From positions 5,015,001-5,079,000 of the forward strand of contig NZ_CP094669.1 in assembly GCF_022827545.1 (NCBI RefSeq): a stretch of 64,000 nucleotides of DNA, written 5' to 3'. The notes under the pieces are model-generated. The model was not told the origin of the DNA, did no database searches, and worked only from the letters and a program-made list of their open reading frames with translations. Made by a program: the position numbers and the translations under genes. Below are positions 62,070 through 64,000 of this stretch, piece after piece (positions within the stretch are counted from its first letter, which is position 1; the number at the start of each line of letters is the position of its first letter). This DNA is from Hymenobacter tibetensis (GTDB lineage: Bacteria > Bacteroidota > Bacteroidia > Cytophagales > Hymenobacteraceae).

Positions 62070-62342
62070 ATGGCCCAAGACCAAAACTCCAACGTTGATA
62101 GAAGCTGGGAAACGCCAGGCGGCCTCTCGCCCATTCCAAAAGAAGAGCTGCACCGCATGCTGGATGAAGAAAACGTAAACGAGGAAAACCTGCCTGGCAA
62201 AACCAAACAGCTAGCTGAAAACCTCCGCGAAATCTACGAGCAGTCGTCGGGTATTACGCTGAAGCCTGAGGACATGGAAGGCTTCCAAGGGCTAGTAAGC
62301 CGCGAAGCCAGCAAATGGTTATCCGGCAACCCGCACGTCTGA
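62070..62342 (+). CDS. Small acidic protein, unrecognised
   Basis: A 90-residue hydrophilic protein without signal. It reads MAQDQNSNVDRSWETPGGLS then PKEELHRMLDEENVNEENLPG and a helical KTKQLAENLREIYEQSSGI. No family is recognised. The ATG at 62070 is chosen; upstream codons in the frame are not protein-like. It has a good terminator, which supports its being a real gene. Confidence 0.55.
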   Translation: MAQDQNSNVDRSWETPGGLSPIPKEELHRMLDEENVNEENLPGKTKQLAENLREIYEQSSGITLKPEDMEGFQGLVSREASKWLSGNPHV

Positions 62343-62380
62343 GCAGCCATTCATTGCTAGGCAACTTGTTGCCTGTTAAC

Positions 62381-62420
62381 AACAAAGAAGTCCTGGCTTG
62401 GCAGCCGGGACTTCTTTGTT
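62381..62420. terminator. Bidirectional terminator
   Basis: 18-base arms with one G-T pair around a 4-base loop (62381-62398 and 62403-62420), between convergent genes. Confidence 0.82.
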
Positions 62421-62471
62421 TATGGGCGCAGAAAACCAGTGACACTGCCTGAAACAGCAGGCGGTAAGCCA

Positions 62472-62900
62472 TTAGGCTGGCACCCGCAGCTGTGTATCCA
62501 GCCAGAGTGCCCCACCAAGCACAAACAGCATAACAGTAGCTACTAAAAGCTGCGGAGCGACAGGCAGGAACGGGGTTTCACCATCGTCCCAGGACGAGGT
62601 ATTGCGAAACAGCAGGGATGGAAAGAACGACAAATAGAACAAGCCGGGCAGAAAGGCTGCCATCCAGACGGCGAGCTGCGAGTCTTGGCCAGGGTAGTGG
62701 CCCCACAGCAACCCCAGCGACACCCCACACGCCAGCGTGATGGAAAACAGCCATAAGGCGCTGTGGTAGCGGGCGTGTGGCAGCCAGTGCGGGTTGAACA
62801 GGTGCGTGTAAGGTTTCTTGATGGCGTCAAAAAACCAGCCCCCAAGCGTGAGGGCAATGCCAGCAAAGGCAATCAAGGCTTTCACAGTGAAGAGCGTCAT
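62472..62900 (-). CDS. Four-helix membrane protein (DUF6640-like)
   Basis: A 142-residue inner-membrane protein. Helices: ALIAFAGIALTLGGWFFD, ALWLFSITLACGVSLGLLWG, VWMAAFLPGLFYLSFFPSLL and LLVATVMLFVLGGALWLD. The cytoplasmic or periplasmic motif THLFNPHWLPHARYH is like that of DUF6640 proteins (H-x-x-N-P-x-W-x-P-H-A-R-x-H). Function unknown. The ATG at 62900 is used; the frame is open further upstream. Confidence 0.68.
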   Translation of the reverse strand: MTLFTVKALIAFAGIALTLGGWFFDAIKKPYTHLFNPHWLPHARYHSALWLFSITLACGVSLGLLWGHYPGQDSQLAVWMAAFLPGLFYLSFFPSLLFRNTSSWDDGETPFLPVAPQLLVATVMLFVLGGALWLDTQLRVPA

Positions 62901-62980
62901 AACAGCAGCGAATTCGCCGGGCAAGATAGGCCTCCGGGCACGTCTTGCGCACCGCCCCGTCCCTGCTCCCACCGAAACAG

Positions 62981-63658
62981 CTAGTGTTGCGTACCCCTGG
63001 CGGCCTGCTCTATCCGCTGGACTTCGGCCATCGTCAGGGGCTTGTACTCGATGCCGAGGCGCTGAGCATTTTCCTCTACCGTAGAATCGAAACCGGCTTT
63101 TTTGCGGCGCTCATTTACGTGGGTGGCATCCTCGATGGGCCAGATAAACGATACCTGCTCGGGTTTGCCAGTGGTTGGGGAGGGCACGGTATAGCCGCAG
63201 CCCTGGGTGCCGTAGAGCTGCATTTTACCTTGCTGCATCAGGTGTCGGTCGAGCATCCGGGCGTAAGTAGCAAAAGACACCTCGCCTTGGTCGGCCATGC
63301 GCTTGATGAGCGGCAGATACTGCGGAATGCGCGAGGAGTGCTGAATCACGAGCAAGGCTACCTCGTTGGTGGGGCTGCCGACTAACGTGCGGCCGGGGTA
63401 GCCGTACTGCTTGATGAGTTGGGCAATCCGTTGGATGTGCACGGAGTCGGTGGCCGTCATCAGCCAGCTAATACCCGTCAGTGACTCGTAGCGCGGACGA
63501 ATGCCGGGAACACCCAGCAGGAGTTCCCGGTAATATTGGTCTGCCGCATCTATACGGTCCAGTTCCCACTTCAAGGGCCAGTTCAGTGGCGTTTGGGCAC
63601 TAGCGGACAAGGACGGCAACAGCCCTACAAGGAATAGAACGTAGCGGATATAATGCAT
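62981..63658 (-). CDS. Exported DUF6624-like protein
   Basis: A 225-residue exported protein. The signal peptide ends ASA before Gln. The mature part contains HIQRIAQLIKQYGYPGRTLVG and VIQHSSRIPQYLPLIKRMADQGE, then FATYARMLDRHLMQQGKMQLYGTQ, which fits the DUF6624 pattern. Members are small secreted or periplasmic helical proteins of unknown function in Bacteroidota. It lies 80 bases upstream of the DUF6640-like gene on the same strand. Confidence 0.78.
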   Translation of the reverse strand: MHYIRYVLFLVGLLPSLSASAQTPLNWPLKWELDRIDAADQYYRELLLGVPGIRPRYESLTGISWLMTATDSVHIQRIAQLIKQYGYPGRTLVGSPTNEVALLVIQHSSRIPQYLPLIKRMADQGEVSFATYARMLDRHLMQQGKMQLYGTQGCGYTVPSPTTGKPEQVSFIWPIEDATHVNERRKKAGFDSTVEENAQRLGIEYKPLTMAEVQRIEQAARGTQH

Positions 63659-63859
63659 AGCAGCAAGTAAATGCCTTGCACGATAACCACGCTGTTTTAT
63701 TGTACTACTGCTCGATACAGCTTCTCCTTAGACACAAGCAACCAGTACGGTAGCTGTTTGGCTGGCGTCCACGTACTACCAACTCAACCAGTGCCCGCGC
63801 TCGGCTACGAATAGCCGGCCGGGCACTGGCACAGCTCCACCCCCTACCCTACGCCACCT

Positions 63860-64000
63860 ATGCACCTGCACCACACCCGCCACGGCTCCGGCAAACCGCT
63901 CCTGCTCATCCACGGCATTGGCGGCACCAGCAACTCCTGGAACCCCATCCTCGACGAGCTGGCTGCCCACCGCGAAGTAATAACCATTGATTTGCCCGGC
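63860..64000 (+). CDS. Alpha/beta-fold hydrolase (N-terminal part)
   Basis: Only 47 residues are in the window. They contain GKPLLLIHGIGGTSNSWNPI, the HG oxyanion-hole motif, and VITIDLPG, the next strand and turn, so this is the start of an alpha/beta hydrolase. The nucleophile elbow and His lie beyond the window. Function cannot be refined. Confidence 0.8.
   Translation, partial: MHLHHTRHGSGKPLLLIHGIGGTSNSWNPILDELAAHREVITIDLPG

Noticed and set aside
1..64000. tRNA, rRNA, CRISPR array, prophage or insertion sequence
   Set aside because: Scanned by eye for cloverleaf ends, direct-repeat arrays and transposase motifs; none was convincing, though a short tRNA could be missed without computation.

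Overview
The window looks like a chromosomal stretch of a Bacteroidota bacterium of the Cytophagales, most likely Hymenobacter or a close relative. The reasons are type IX secretion sorting domains (type A on an esterase, type B on a gliding-motility-associated surface protein), many lipoproteins and exported proteins with glutamine right after the signal-peptide cleavage site, families typical of the phylum (DUF3078, DUF4292, DUF4136, GAF-LytTR), promoters of the TTTG / TAnnTTTG type, and a GC content that is moderately high for the phylum. The sequence alone does not fix the genus.

Layout. 1-3394: end of a sulfonate-type ABC importer (ssuA-ssuC-ssuB) followed by homoserine dehydrogenase. 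3514-14237: mostly minus-strand genes, including a T9SS esterase, a short MutS relative, an alpha/beta hydrolase, a probable glutaminyl cyclase lipoprotein, cysS and a membrane-anchored EEP phosphatase, plus plus-strand NTF2-like and LD-carboxypeptidase genes. 14478-17927: a giant T9SS surface protein. 18448-23739: the rimP-nusA-infB operon with its promoter and leader. 24076-28584: outer-membrane and small exported proteins, mscL and a crotonase. 28721-36063: envelope genes (flippase, dut, nucleotidyltransferase, and an overlapping TPR - DUF4292 - LytM-like trio). 36445-44157: GAF-LytTR regulator, two tatA genes, gatA, an MltD-type lytic transglycosylase with LysM domains, a sphingolipid-desaturase homologue and a DsbA/FrnE-like protein. 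44228-52997: META lipoprotein, aldo/keto reductase, an MG2/plug-domain protein, small lipoproteins, an orphan ABC ATPase and a fasciclin protein. 53085-58416: DHFR-like, VOC, DoxX, a GlxA-type AraC regulator and a histidine kinase / response regulator pair.

The last 6 kb is the accessory part. It holds the wreck of a subtilisin-like protease gene (58430-58715) and, on the minus strand, a four-gene cassette (61745 down to 59751). The cassette consists of a TssD/Hcp-type T6SS tube protein fused to a papain-like toxin domain, an Imm35-like immunity gene, a broken copy of a 100-residue gene, and an intact copy of that gene. This is the best candidate for an unusual system in the window.

No rRNA, tRNA, CRISPR array, insertion sequence or prophage was recognised. 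Several genes are separated by long, nearly perfect inverted repeats (up to 45-base arms) that probably act as terminators or belong to a REP-like repeat family.
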